Part shown: in pieces, positions 40,102-48,428 of the stretch
Layout of the letters: each line of letters opens with the position of its first letter
Position numbering within the stretch: the first letter of the stretch is position 1
From: Ferruginivarius sediminum
Lineage (GTDB): Bacteria; Pseudomonadota; Alphaproteobacteria; Kiloniellales; Rhodovibrionaceae
NCBI RefSeq assembly: GCF_003344765.1
Contig: NZ_QPMH01000012.1
Location: forward strand, 48,486-112,485
Length of the DNA stretch: 64,000 nucleotides
Reading direction: 5' to 3'
Position numbers and translations under genes: made by a program
Notes under the pieces: model-generated
Seen by the model: only the letters and a program-made list of their open reading frames with translations
The model's database searches: none
Told to the model about the DNA's origin: nothing

Positions 40102-41472
40102 TTGAATAGAAGCGAGTCCGCTGCAATTTGGCCACAAGTCCGTCGCCTCGTTGTTGTCGGTAGTGGCGTGTGGATCACATTTGCAGCGCAGCTTTTAATT
40201 ACATTTATTGAAACCGTTATCGTTGCACGACTGGGCGCCGATGCACTGGCCGGGGTCACAATCGCGCTATCCCTTTATGTGGCGAGCTTCCTGTTTTCTC
40301 TTGGTGTCGTTACCGCGGTTACTCCGCTAGCGGCCACGGCATATGGAAAAGGGGACCTTGAGGGGGTGCGCAATTTCGGTCAACAAGGAGTGCTAGTCGC
40401 CTTGATGATTGCCACGCCCTTAATGGTCGCGCTTTTTGGCGCGGCCGGTGTTTTCGCGAGCATGTCGGCTGAATACGCTCGATTTGGCGCTGCGGCCGCA
40501 TATCTCACAGGTGCCGCTCCGGGCCTACCGCTCTGGACGATCTACGTCGCTATCCGCTGCTTTGGAATTGCTACTGGCCGCGTATACGTAATAACAGGGG
40601 TAATGGTCGCAGCGATCCCAATATATACCGCACTCGCTATAGTGCTTACATTCGGATTGGGTCCGATTCCCAAATTGGGTGTCTTCGGGTCCGGGTTAGC
40701 GTATACACTGACCGCGCTGATCATCGTAACTGTAACGGCACTCATTCTCAAATACATCAACCTGACGCCGACCTCGTCCATTCTTATTTGGAGGCCAAAA
40801 GCGGTAAGATCGGAACGAAAAGAAATTCTATCTCTGGGAATACCCTTCGCTTTCCGCATTGTCCTCCGAGAAGGCGTTCTACCTGCTACGACGCTTATCG
40901 TGGCCGTATTCGGGGCGGATGTTATTGCGGCACACGCCGTTGCATCACGTCTAGGTGAGATTACCAGCTCGATTGCGTTTGGAATTAGCAGCGCCGTCAA
41001 CGCCGAGATCGGCTATATGCTCGGGTCCAACGAACATCGCCAAACACGTCTTCCGGTTCTTGTCGGAGTGGCTTTAGCCCTAATAGTGAGCATTATCGTC
41101 AGTGCAACCGTCGTCGTGTTTTCTGAGTCCATCGCGACACTCATGTTAGGTAACGCTAACGCCATCTCCATAACCATGGCGTTACAGGTCATTCCAATTG
41201 CAATGCTCTGGTTTATCGTTGTCGCTTTACAAGCACCCCTAAGCGGTACGCTTAGCGCATTTAAAGCAGCGAAATTTCAACTATGGACCGCGGCCGCCGG
41301 AAGTTGGATGCTTGGGATACCAATTGCCTATGGGCTTTCACGGTTAGCAAGTGTCCCTACCGCCGGTGCCTGGATAGGTCTCACACTCGGTGAATTATCG
41401 ATAACGGCCCTATTCTTTTGGAAGGTGTACCATTTAATTAGCCGACACCAATTGTACGCGGTAACGCCCTAG
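40102..41472 (+). CDS. MATE family efflux transporter
   Basis: The 456-residue protein has about 12 membrane helices in two similar halves, with AAQLLITFIETVIVARLGADALAGV and VVTAVTPLAATAYGKGD, typical of NorM-type MATE exporters driven by Na+ or H+. It starts at TTG 40102, 98 bp after the PLP enzyme; no in-frame ATG is near. Within the cassette it is the likely exporter and self-protection pump for the product. Codon use is AT-rich (for example ATA codons) compared with flanking genes. Confidence 0.88.
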   Translation: MNRSESAAIWPQVRRLVVVGSGVWITFAAQLLITFIETVIVARLGADALAGVTIALSLYVASFLFSLGVVTAVTPLAATAYGKGDLEGVRNFGQQGVLVALMIATPLMVALFGAAGVFASMSAEYARFGAAAAYLTGAAPGLPLWTIYVAIRCFGIATGRVYVITGVMVAAIPIYTALAIVLTFGLGPIPKLGVFGSGLAYTLTALIIVTVTALILKYINLTPTSSILIWRPKAVRSERKEILSLGIPFAFRIVLREGVLPATTLIVAVFGADVIAAHAVASRLGEITSSIAFGISSAVNAEIGYMLGSNEHRQTRLPVLVGVALALIVSIIVSATVVVFSESIATLMLGNANAISITMALQVIPIAMLWFIVVALQAPLSGTLSAFKAAKFQLWTAAAGSWMLGIPIAYGLSRLASVPTAGAWIGLTLGELSITALFFWKVYHLISRHQLYAVTP

Positions 41473-41505
41473 GTGCACGACCTTCAATAAATGCAGAGGT
41501 GAACA

Positions 41506-42489
41506 ATGACCTTTGGCTCGCTGCTCATGAATGACAACTGGGAACGCCTTTCGGCTGAAGACGAGCGCCTGTTCATGAAATTTGCCAAGGCCTTCGGTAG
41601 GTGCTGCGCATACGAAAACTCTTTCGCGTATATTGTACAAGAAACGCGTTCGAACGCTGCGCGCTACTGTGTCGAGGGTCTTCTTGCGGTAGCGTTTATC
41701 AAGGATGAGAATAGCGATTTCGTATTTCTACTCCCTCCGTGGGCCGCCGATACTGAACCGGTGACGGATGTGCATGTGTTTCTTTGTCAAAACCTCAGAC
41801 GCGCTACCGGGCGAAGGGTGGTTCTCCGTCGAACCCCAAAGCAATTAAGTCGACGGCTGGAGGGCTCTGGTCGCTTTCGCATGCTCCCCCCAAGCACATT
41901 CACCCTGCCCGCCGACCTTCCTGAGGACATATTTCCTCAAGTATTGATTGATGTGGAACAAGTGAATTCTCTCGTTGGGCCACGGTTCCAAAAACTCCGC
42001 AATCAAATATCTTATCTCCAAAGAACTTGCAGTCTTTGCGCTGTAGATTTGGACGCACAGACACAATCGGACGTTCCGTATGTTATTCACAAGTGGGTCG
42101 AGAAATACAACGCCCGGAATATCAACATTGAGCGGACGATAATGGAAGCGGACCCCGCCGCATACGATGTACTATGGCGCCATTTCTCCAATCACGCCGA
42201 CAACGGAGAGTATTTCGGGAGACTATTGTATTTAAACGGTGACCCGGCGGGGTTTTCATTCTGTGGTCGCATAGATCGCAATTCGGCGGCCCTTTATGCG
42301 TCTGTAAGTGCAAGTAATACACGGGGAACCTCAAATTACCTCTTGGTGGATGCCGTTGGCAACCTCCACCAAAAAGGTATATCTTTGCTCAATCTTGGCG
42401 GCTCGGAGACGGAATCGCTCCATGACTACAAAAAGCGGTATGGACGGGTCAAAGAACTCGCAACATATGACGTTGAATTTATCAAATAA
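41506..42489 (+). CDS. DUF2156/GNAT-fold protein, possible aminoacyl-tRNA-dependent transferase
   Basis: The 327-residue protein shows the two-part pattern of the DUF2156 family (C-terminal domain of lysylphosphatidylglycerol synthases and of VlmA-type enzymes): KLRNQISYLQR near 165, a second GNAT unit with GEYFGRLLYLNGDPAGFSF, and the closing LNLGGSE (295-301) followed by YKKRYGR (308-314). Members use aminoacyl-tRNA to acylate a lipid or, as with VlmA of valanimycin, a small amine. There are no membrane helices, so a soluble small-molecule role fits. Last gene of the cassette, 33 bp after the MATE gene, with an AGAGGTGA site. The family call is by eye; aminoacyl donor unknown. Confidence 0.62.
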   Translation: MTFGSLLMNDNWERLSAEDERLFMKFAKAFGRCCAYENSFAYIVQETRSNAARYCVEGLLAVAFIKDENSDFVFLLPPWAADTEPVTDVHVFLCQNLRRATGRRVVLRRTPKQLSRRLEGSGRFRMLPPSTFTLPADLPEDIFPQVLIDVEQVNSLVGPRFQKLRNQISYLQRTCSLCAVDLDAQTQSDVPYVIHKWVEKYNARNINIERTIMEADPAAYDVLWRHFSNHADNGEYFGRLLYLNGDPAGFSFCGRIDRNSAALYASVSASNTRGTSNYLLVDAVGNLHQKGISLLNLGGSETESLHDYKKRYGRVKELATYDVEFIK

Positions 42490-42938
42490 ACCGAACGTGT
42501 ATCGGCAAATGGGGTAATGATTATGGCTGTTTCAGTCCGTGCTGTCGCTAAGCATAAATGGCGGCGCTCCACCGCCACCCGGATTACGGCCGCAAGTCCG
42601 GACCCACGCCGATGATAGCTGCGCTAGGCATAGACCGCTGTGCCGGGATAACCACGAAGCCGCGGTCACCTGAAACCGGTTAATCGATCCGCTGGGGCCA
42701 TGGGCTCTGCAGGAACGAGACAGCCCTCGAACGAACAGAGCCGGATTATGATGCCTGCCATACGCATTCATTGGAAGGTATGAGGATACAAAGTTCAAGG
42801 ATCCTAAAGACCCCAGGACCCGCTGCCCAAAAAACCTGCCAGTTTGCGCTTCAGCAAACCTTCGAATGCCCGGCGACCGCATATGCCTCCATAGGCGGCA
42901 AGAGAAAATGCCGTGGGGACACTGAAGGAGTGAAGGCA
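42490..42938. other. Intergenic region between cassette and nirK
   Basis: This stretch returns to GC-rich composition and contains no gene I can support. Short frames (such as one starting at 42523) give unconvincing peptides. It contains the right boundary of the cassette and the nirK promoter; I see no TTGAT-N4-ATCAA FNR/NnrR site. The GAAGGAG at 42923-42929 may be a ribosome binding site for nirK. Confidence 0.4.
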
Positions 42939-43982
42939 ATGCAGGTCGTATCCAAACTGGCTTTGACGGCCGGCACAATGGCGCTGGCCATCGGCATCGC
43001 GGCAGGCGGCGGGGCAGTGCCCGCCATGGCCGGCGACAACGAGCAGGCAGCGCCGGTCAGCATCGTTCGCGCGCCGGACGATATACCGGGCCCGATTGGG
43101 GAGCGCGAGAACAGGACCGTCCGGCTGACGCTGGAAACCACCGAGGTGGTTGGGCGTCTCGACGACGGCACGAGCTTCCGGTACTGGACCTTCAACGACA
43201 CCGTGCCGGGACCGTTCGTCCGGGTGAAACAGGGCGATACGGTGCAGGTGACGCTGGAAAATGCCGAGGGTAGCTGGATGTATCACTCGGTCGACTTCCA
43301 TGCCGTCACCGGCCCCGGCGGCGGGGCCGTGGCGACACAGACCGCGCCGGGAGAGGCCAGGACATTCTCCTTCAAGGCGCTGAAGCCGGGGCTTTACGTC
43401 TATCACTGCGCCACCCCGATGGTCGCCCAGCACATTGCGAATGGCATGTACGGCATGATCCTCGTCGAGCCCAAGGAAGGCTTGCCGGAGGTGGACCGCG
43501 AATTCTACGTGATGCAGGGCGAAATCTATACCGAACAGGAGCTGGGTACACGCGGTCAGTTGACCGAAAGCTATGAAAAGCTTCTGGACGAACAGCCGGA
43601 ATACTATGTCTTCAACGGCGCCGTCGGAGCCCTCAGCGATCAAGCCCCATTAAAGGCCAAGGTTGGAGAGACGGTCCGAATCTACTTCGGCGTCGGCGGC
43701 CCTAATAAGACTTCTTCCTTCCACGTGATCGGCGAGATCATGGACAAGGTGTACAACCTTGGCAGCCTGGCGACCGGGCCCGTCGAGGATGTCCAGACAG
43801 TCAGCGTCGCACCGGGGGGTGCAACGGTTGCCGAGGTCAGCTTCGAAGTGCCGGGCGAATACCTCATCGTCGACCACGCCTTGAGCCGGCTTGCCCGCGG
43901 CCTGGTCGCTCGGATCGACGTCGAGGGCCCCGCGAATCCGAAGGTCTTCAAGACACGCGACCAAGTCGCCGCTGTGGAGTAG
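42939..43982 (+). CDS. nirK: Copper-containing nitrite reductase, AniA-like class
   Basis: The 347-residue protein has a signal peptide (about 1-31) and two cupredoxin domains. Type 1 copper ligands are His116, Cys157, His165 and Met170; type 2 ligands are His121, His156 and His313; catalytic Asp119 and His262 are present. SSFHVIGEIMDKVY resembles Neisseria AniA. It reduces nitrite to nitric oxide in the periplasm. ATG 42939 fits the signal and ribosome site. No nor or nos genes are in the window, so whether full denitrification occurs is unknown. It lies directly right of the cassette and is GC-rich like the host. Confidence 0.93.
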   Translation: MQVVSKLALTAGTMALAIGIAAGGGAVPAMAGDNEQAAPVSIVRAPDDIPGPIGERENRTVRLTLETTEVVGRLDDGTSFRYWTFNDTVPGPFVRVKQGDTVQVTLENAEGSWMYHSVDFHAVTGPGGGAVATQTAPGEARTFSFKALKPGLYVYHCATPMVAQHIANGMYGMILVEPKEGLPEVDREFYVMQGEIYTEQELGTRGQLTESYEKLLDEQPEYYVFNGAVGALSDQAPLKAKVGETVRIYFGVGGPNKTSSFHVIGEIMDKVYNLGSLATGPVEDVQTVSVAPGGATVAEVSFEVPGEYLIVDHALSRLARGLVARIDVEGPANPKVFKTRDQVAAVE

Positions 43983-44007
43983 ATCCGGCGGTCGAATATA
44001 CTCTGGG

Positions 44008-44045
44008 CGGCAAGGGGGTTATCGCGCACCGAAGCGCCCTTGCCG
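44008..44045 (+). terminator. Hairpin terminator after nirK
   Basis: CGGCAAGGG (44008-44016) pairs perfectly with CCCTTGCCG (44037-44045), followed by TCTTTTCG. Confidence 0.72.
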
Positions 44046-44359
44046 TCTTTTCGTTGCATGGGGGAATCGGGGACCAAAGGTATCATTAGGGTACCCTAGA
44101 GTTGTTCCAAGGCCCTTTTTGCGACGATAGCGGTAAGGGTTTCTCCACATTGCCGGGATACTGCTGCCCCATTTCAGCCACAGCGGTCTGTGCGCATGGC
44201 TCGATGACCGGTATGGAGCAGACCGTGGGTCAATCGCAAGCAGGCCTCAAGCAGCCCGGTGATGGCGGAAATATCGGCCAAGGGTTATGTGAGATTGTTA
44301 GCCAAGTCTGGAGACGCAAATCCCGCCACGTAAAGGTATCATCTGAAGGAGATCGGTAG
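44046..44359. other. Intergenic region, nothing recognised
   Basis: No gene with plausible start and composition is visible until the small membrane protein at 44360. Confidence 0.4.
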
Positions 44360-44491
44360 ATGCTTAACGATGAAAACAACAATCCGAGAAAGATCTTTGG
44401 CCGTGTCGAATGGCCAATAGGGCTGCTGTTCGCCACAGTACCAGTATTGATCATCGTGGCGATCGTGAAGAACGCAGGCGCTGTATTCTGA
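44360..44491 (+). CDS. Small single-span membrane protein, 43 residues
   Basis: An ATG at 44360, with GAAGGAG nine bases before it, opens a 43-residue frame: polar head MLNDENNNPRKIFG, then a hydrophobic helix (about 20-36, GLLFATVPVLIIVAIV) and a short KNAGAVF tail. The ribosome site and clear membrane segment argue that it is real. Function is not recognised; it could be an accessory subunit of a membrane or electron-transfer complex. Confidence 0.5.
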   Translation: MLNDENNNPRKIFGRVEWPIGLLFATVPVLIIVAIVKNAGAVF

Positions 44492-44683
44492 AAGAGAGGC
44501 AACGGAGGCTGACATGCGCATATTGATCGGGCCGAGCATTCGCGCACTGGGAATGCGGCGATGTCCGTAAAAATCGGGCAGCGGATGAGTAAACATATCG
44601 TCACGCGAACGCCGCATTTCCGACATATGAAAAGCACAGAATGTTGCTCCCGTTAACTGGAATTCAGCAAACGGGAGCCCACA

Positions 44684-45028
44684 ATGAATATCCGCGATTC
44701 GATCACATCCCTGAAACCCTATGCGCTCGGGACAGCCGTAGGCGCAGTGGGGATAGCGATTATCGGCTTCAGTGCGGATTGGATTGTGACTACAGGCACC
44801 ATGAACGAGAAAGTTCAAGCCGCCAAGGTGTCCGCGTTGGCTCAGGTATGTGAGACGAATGCCCTTGCCCACTGGAAGGAACAAGGCAAGAAGGCCAGTG
44901 CCTTGGAGGGCTGGGACAACGATGCTCGCGAGAAGCTGGCCAAGCAGTTTGCTCCAACAACGGCCAAGAAGGCCGATTACCAGGATGAGATCGTGGATCA
45001 GTGCGATGACCTCCTTCGGCCAGCGTAA
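44684..45028 (+). CDS. Membrane-anchored protein of unknown function
   Basis: The 114-residue protein has one membrane helix at about 15-34 (LGTAVGAVGIAIIGFSADWIV) and a charged helical periplasmic part with two Cys (near 56 and 107). I do not recognise the family beyond its resemblance to small alphaproteobacterial membrane proteins. The ATG follows CGGGAGCC. The end overlaps the pentapeptide-repeat frame by 23 bp. Confidence 0.6.
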   Translation: MNIRDSITSLKPYALGTAVGAVGIAIIGFSADWIVTTGTMNEKVQAAKVSALAQVCETNALAHWKEQGKKASALEGWDNDAREKLAKQFAPTTAKKADYQDEIVDQCDDLLRPA

Positions 45029-45758
45029 GTGGCGCGGAATCCGGAAAGCAGAAAAGGCGGGCCGTCGCGCCCGCCTTTCCTCGTTCGACCTGTTGCTTAC
45101 CTTCGCGGTTCTCTCGGCGGCACTCATCTCAACGGCTTGGTCGCAAGACCCCTCGTGCGAGATCAAACCTTACGCCGCTTGCTCGGGCGTCGATCTCGGG
45201 TCGATGGACCTGAGCAACGCGGATTTGGCCGTAGCCCGATTCGAGGACGCAAATCTCGAAACGGCCCAACTTGTCCGCGCGGACTTGAGCGGTGCCTATT
45301 TGACCGACGCAATCCTGCGCAGGGCGAACCTGACCGATGCCAACTTGCAAGGTGCCCGGCTCAAGAATGCAAACCTGGAGGCGGCGATCCTGCGGCGGGC
45401 AAGCCTAGCCGACGCGAGACTGGATGGGGCCAACCTCCGCGATGTCGATGCCCAGAAGGCCAGATTCGAGGGTGCAAGCTTGCGGAACACCGATCTGAGC
45501 GATTCCGATCTGCGAGGCGCCGTGTTCACCGGGGCGCGACTGAGCGGTGCCAACCTTGAGGGCGCAAACATAACAGGTGCTCGGTTCAAGGGAAGCGAAT
45601 GGCAGCCTGCCGCAGACCTGTCGGGCGCCATTTGGATCAACGGAGTAATGTGCGATTCGGGATCGGTCGGTACTTGCAATCAATTTGCCCCACAGTCGGA
45701 TGGCCTGACGCTCGAGGATAGCTCCGGCCTGATTTTGCGGCGGGCACCAATCGGCTAA
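45006..45758 (+). CDS. Exported pentapeptide-repeat protein
   Basis: The 250-residue frame has a basic head, a hydrophobic signal segment (FDLLLTFAVLSAALISTAWS, cleavage probably near residue 47) and about 25 pentapeptide repeats of the A(D/N)LXX type (about 60-205), which fold as a right-handed beta-helix. Role unknown. The start is uncertain: ATG 45006 overlaps the preceding gene, but the strong hairpin at 45053-45078 falls inside that extension, so TTG 45093 or another late start is possible. Because it appears exported, a Qnr/MfpA-like gyrase role is unlikely. Confidence 0.65.
   Translation: MTSFGQRKWRGIRKAEKAGRRARLSSFDLLLTFAVLSAALISTAWSQDPSCEIKPYAACSGVDLGSMDLSNADLAVARFEDANLETAQLVRADLSGAYLTDAILRRANLTDANLQGARLKNANLEAAILRRASLADARLDGANLRDVDAQKARFEGASLRNTDLSDSDLRGAVFTGARLSGANLEGANITGARFKGSEWQPAADLSGAIWINGVMCDSGSVGTCNQFAPQSDGLTLEDSSGLILRRAPIG
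45053..45078 (+). terminator. Terminator-like hairpin at start of pentapeptide gene
   Basis: AAAGGCGGGC pairs perfectly over 10 bp with GCCCGCCTTT around a 6-base loop, 24 bp after the stop of the preceding gene. It has the form of an intrinsic terminator for that gene, with a weak T-run. Confidence 0.55.
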
Positions 45759-46036
45759 GAAAAGACCCTTCTAGCGCGAAAGATGGGTATCGTAGCAGTC
45801 GGGCTGGAAGGTCCGATCATGGCGTTGGAGTTGCCTGTTCACTGAACGACTGGCAGCATCCCGCAGGTCGTTCCTTTTCATTCGATCCGGGCAAATGCAG
45901 AAAATTATATAATGTTAAGCGGAATCCATGGCGAAAATGGATTTTTATCGGTCGGTTCACGCGTACAACCAGTTGCTCGATCCGTGCACGTTGCTGGCAG
46001 GAGGGAGAGAGCTGCCAAATGCGTGTGTGAAAAGAC

Positions 46037-47269
46037 GTGCTGTCGATTGCGCCGCTGCTCGTGCTGCTGACGTCCTACATCATGGTGGGATTCGCGTTCG
46101 GTCGGTACATGCTGCCATTATTGGCCCCGGATATGATCGAAGACGGGGTGATCGGTTACGACGGCTTGGCCGCGATGACGTCCGTCAACCAGATCGGATA
46201 CCTGGCCTTCTCCTTCCTGGGCGGCTTTCTTGCGCGCCTCGTCAATCCGAAGCTTCTGATCGTCGGCTCCGTAGGGTTGACCGGGCTGTTCCTGTGTGCG
46301 CTCGGCGCGGTGCGGGAGCCACTCGTCATCGGCGTCCTCGTGGGCACACTCGGCGCCCTTACGGCGACGACCTGGGTGCCGATGGTGCGCCTGATCCAGC
46401 ATGCGATCGACGAGCGGCTGCATGGCCGCGCGCTGGGGATCATCGGCAGCGGCACGGCCTATGGCACCGCGATTACAGGCGCCCTGGTGCCGGTCATCAA
46501 CAGAACGTTCGACTGGACGATGTCCTGGTATGTCTTTGGCGTCGTGGCTCTGGTGCTGACCGTTGTGGGACTCGTCGTGGTGCCCGACGTGCCGCGACAG
46601 GAGGGCCAGAAGCAGGGAAGCGGCAGAGGTCGCTTTTCCAGCTTTTCGCGCCAAGCGCTACGGGTCTATGCAATGATGTTTCTTTCCGGCGGCGGCCTGA
46701 CGGTCTTCCTGACTTACTTCGTGCCCTATGTCCGCTCGGACCTCGGCATCTCTTCGGAGCTGAGCGGGCTCGCCTGGAGCCTTCTAGGTCTTTGCGGGAT
46801 GGCAAGTGGTGTGCTCGTCGGGCAACTCGCCGATCGGACCTCGGTTCGTGAGGGCCTGATCTACGGGCACTTCGCGATGATGCTGGCGATCATGACAACC
46901 CTGTTGTGGCCGTCGGCCATAACCGTGGTCGCGACCGCTTGCATTTTCGGTCTCGCGTACTTTGGAACGTTCGGCATGTTTCCGGCCTATGTTTCGAAGA
47001 TGGTGGCCGAGAGAGATGCAAGCTCGACCTACGGTATCGGTAACCTGTGCCTGGGCTCTGGCGCGGCGCTGTTCAACTTCGTCGGCGGCACGATCAAGGC
47101 GCAGACGGGATCTTTCGAGCTCATGTTCATTGTTTCCTGCGCGATTGCCATAGCGATCATGGCGCTTGCCATGCGGATCCAGAGTGACCGGCGTGACGAA
47201 CCGGCCATGCCGGACGCGCCTTGCGGCGCTGAATCGTCGATTGAAGGTAAAGTGGAAGATGCCGTATAA
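46037..47269 (+). CDS. MFS transporter, YbfB/YjiJ type
   Basis: The 410-residue protein has 12 predicted helices and the early SYIMVGFAFGRYMLPLLAPDM pattern of YbfB/YjiJ-like major facilitator proteins. The substrate is unknown. It starts at GTG 46037. The next gene (cytochrome c peroxidase) begins 62 bp later, possibly its own unit. Confidence 0.85.
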   Translation: MLSIAPLLVLLTSYIMVGFAFGRYMLPLLAPDMIEDGVIGYDGLAAMTSVNQIGYLAFSFLGGFLARLVNPKLLIVGSVGLTGLFLCALGAVREPLVIGVLVGTLGALTATTWVPMVRLIQHAIDERLHGRALGIIGSGTAYGTAITGALVPVINRTFDWTMSWYVFGVVALVLTVVGLVVVPDVPRQEGQKQGSGRGRFSSFSRQALRVYAMMFLSGGGLTVFLTYFVPYVRSDLGISSELSGLAWSLLGLCGMASGVLVGQLADRTSVREGLIYGHFAMMLAIMTTLLWPSAITVVATACIFGLAYFGTFGMFPAYVSKMVAERDASSTYGIGNLCLGSGAALFNFVGGTIKAQTGSFELMFIVSCAIAIAIMALAMRIQSDRRDEPAMPDAPCGAESSIEGKVEDAV

Positions 47270-47331
47270 TTGCGACTTAAAATTGTTTGCGAGTCGCCAT
47301 GCTTGCTTTGCTTCGGACGGGAGAAACTCGA

Positions 47332-48420
47332 ATGATAAAGAGATTTGTGGCGGTTGGAGTGCTCTTGGCCGTCAGCCAAGTGCCTGCGGTGGCCAGCCCG
47401 AATTCGCCGGCGCCTGAGGAGGTCACGGACGCCATCGGCCACCTGGGCCCCGTGCCGATCCCGGCCGACAACCCCATGACCGAGGCGAAGGTCAAACTGG
47501 GCAAGCGCATGTTCGAGGACGCGGCGCTGTCGGGCGACGGGTCCGTGTCCTGCGAAAGCTGCCATTTGCCCAATCACGGATTTGCCGTGCCGCAGAAGCT
47601 TGGGCCGGCTTATCCATCAAAGGCGGAAAGGCGCAATTCTCCCACTCTGGTGAACGTGGCCTATAACCTTCCGCTGATCTGGGATGGCCGTGCCGGTGCG
47701 CTCGACAAGCAGCCGCTCGGGTCGATGGGCAATGTCCTTCACATGAACAACAACCACGATCTTATGATCGAAACGATGAAGACCGACCCGTCGTATGTCT
47801 TGGCCTTTGAGGACGCGTTCGGGGATGGCGAAATCACGAAGGAGCGGATCGGCAAGGCGATCGGTTCTTTCGAGCGCACGCTCGTTTTCGACGACAGCCC
47901 GTTGGACGCCTACATGCGTGGCGACCGAAACGCGTTGAGCGACGCCGAAAAGCGTGGCCTGACCATCTTCATGGGCAAGGGCAACTGCGTCGTTTGCCAC
48001 AACGGCCCGAACCTGAGCGACAACAACTTCTACAATCTCGGTGTCCCCGACGCGCATGTGACCAGCGAGCCGGCTGTTATGGCCTCGATTCGCTTCGATG
48101 CCAAACGCAATGGCTACGAAGGCTGGGCGGATCTCTCCGAGGATCCGGGCCGAGCGCAGATCACCAAGGATACCACCGACTTTGGCGCCTTCCGCACCAT
48201 GGGCCTGCGGAACATCGCGCAGACCGCGCCGTACATGCATAACGGCGCCTTCGAGACGCTTGAGGAAGTCGTCCGCTTCTATGCTGCCGGCGGTGGGGAC
48301 CATGCCAACAAGACACCGCTGATGCAGCCGTTCGAGGTTTCGGAGCAGGAGGTGGACGACTTGGTCGCATTCCTCAACGCGCTGACGGGCACACAGCGAC
48401 AGCCCGAATACGCCAGATAG
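47332..48420 (+). CDS. Di-heme cytochrome c peroxidase (MauG/CcpA family)
   Basis: The 362-residue periplasmic protein has a signal peptide (about 1-22, MIKRFVAVGVLLAVSQVPAVA) and two heme c sites, CESCH (about 80) and CVVCH (about 220), with the family motifs LGKRMFEDAALSGDGSVSC and TMGLRNIAQTAPYMHNG. It reduces peroxide using electrons from cytochrome c. ATG 47332 opens the signal; the upstream extension is unsupported. Near nirK, it would fit low-oxygen respiration. Confidence 0.9.
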   Translation: MIKRFVAVGVLLAVSQVPAVASPNSPAPEEVTDAIGHLGPVPIPADNPMTEAKVKLGKRMFEDAALSGDGSVSCESCHLPNHGFAVPQKLGPAYPSKAERRNSPTLVNVAYNLPLIWDGRAGALDKQPLGSMGNVLHMNNNHDLMIETMKTDPSYVLAFEDAFGDGEITKERIGKAIGSFERTLVFDDSPLDAYMRGDRNALSDAEKRGLTIFMGKGNCVVCHNGPNLSDNNFYNLGVPDAHVTSEPAVMASIRFDAKRNGYEGWADLSEDPGRAQITKDTTDFGAFRTMGLRNIAQTAPYMHNGAFETLEEVVRFYAAGGGDHANKTPLMQPFEVSEQEVDDLVAFLNALTGTQRQPEYAR

Positions 48421-48428
48421 CGTCAGGA

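Noticed and set aside
42490..42938. FNR/NnrR site in front of nirK
   Set aside because: No TTGAT-N4-ATCAA or close variant was found by eye.
42532..42978. Minus-strand frame of 148 codons before nirK
   Set aside because: It lacks a ribosome site and any family motif and runs into the nirK leader. A transposase remnant was considered but no IS motif is present.
45006..45758. Qnr/MfpA-like gyrase-protecting pentapeptide protein, given gyrA about 4 kb away
   Set aside because: A signal-like hydrophobic segment suggests export, so contact with gyrase is unlikely.
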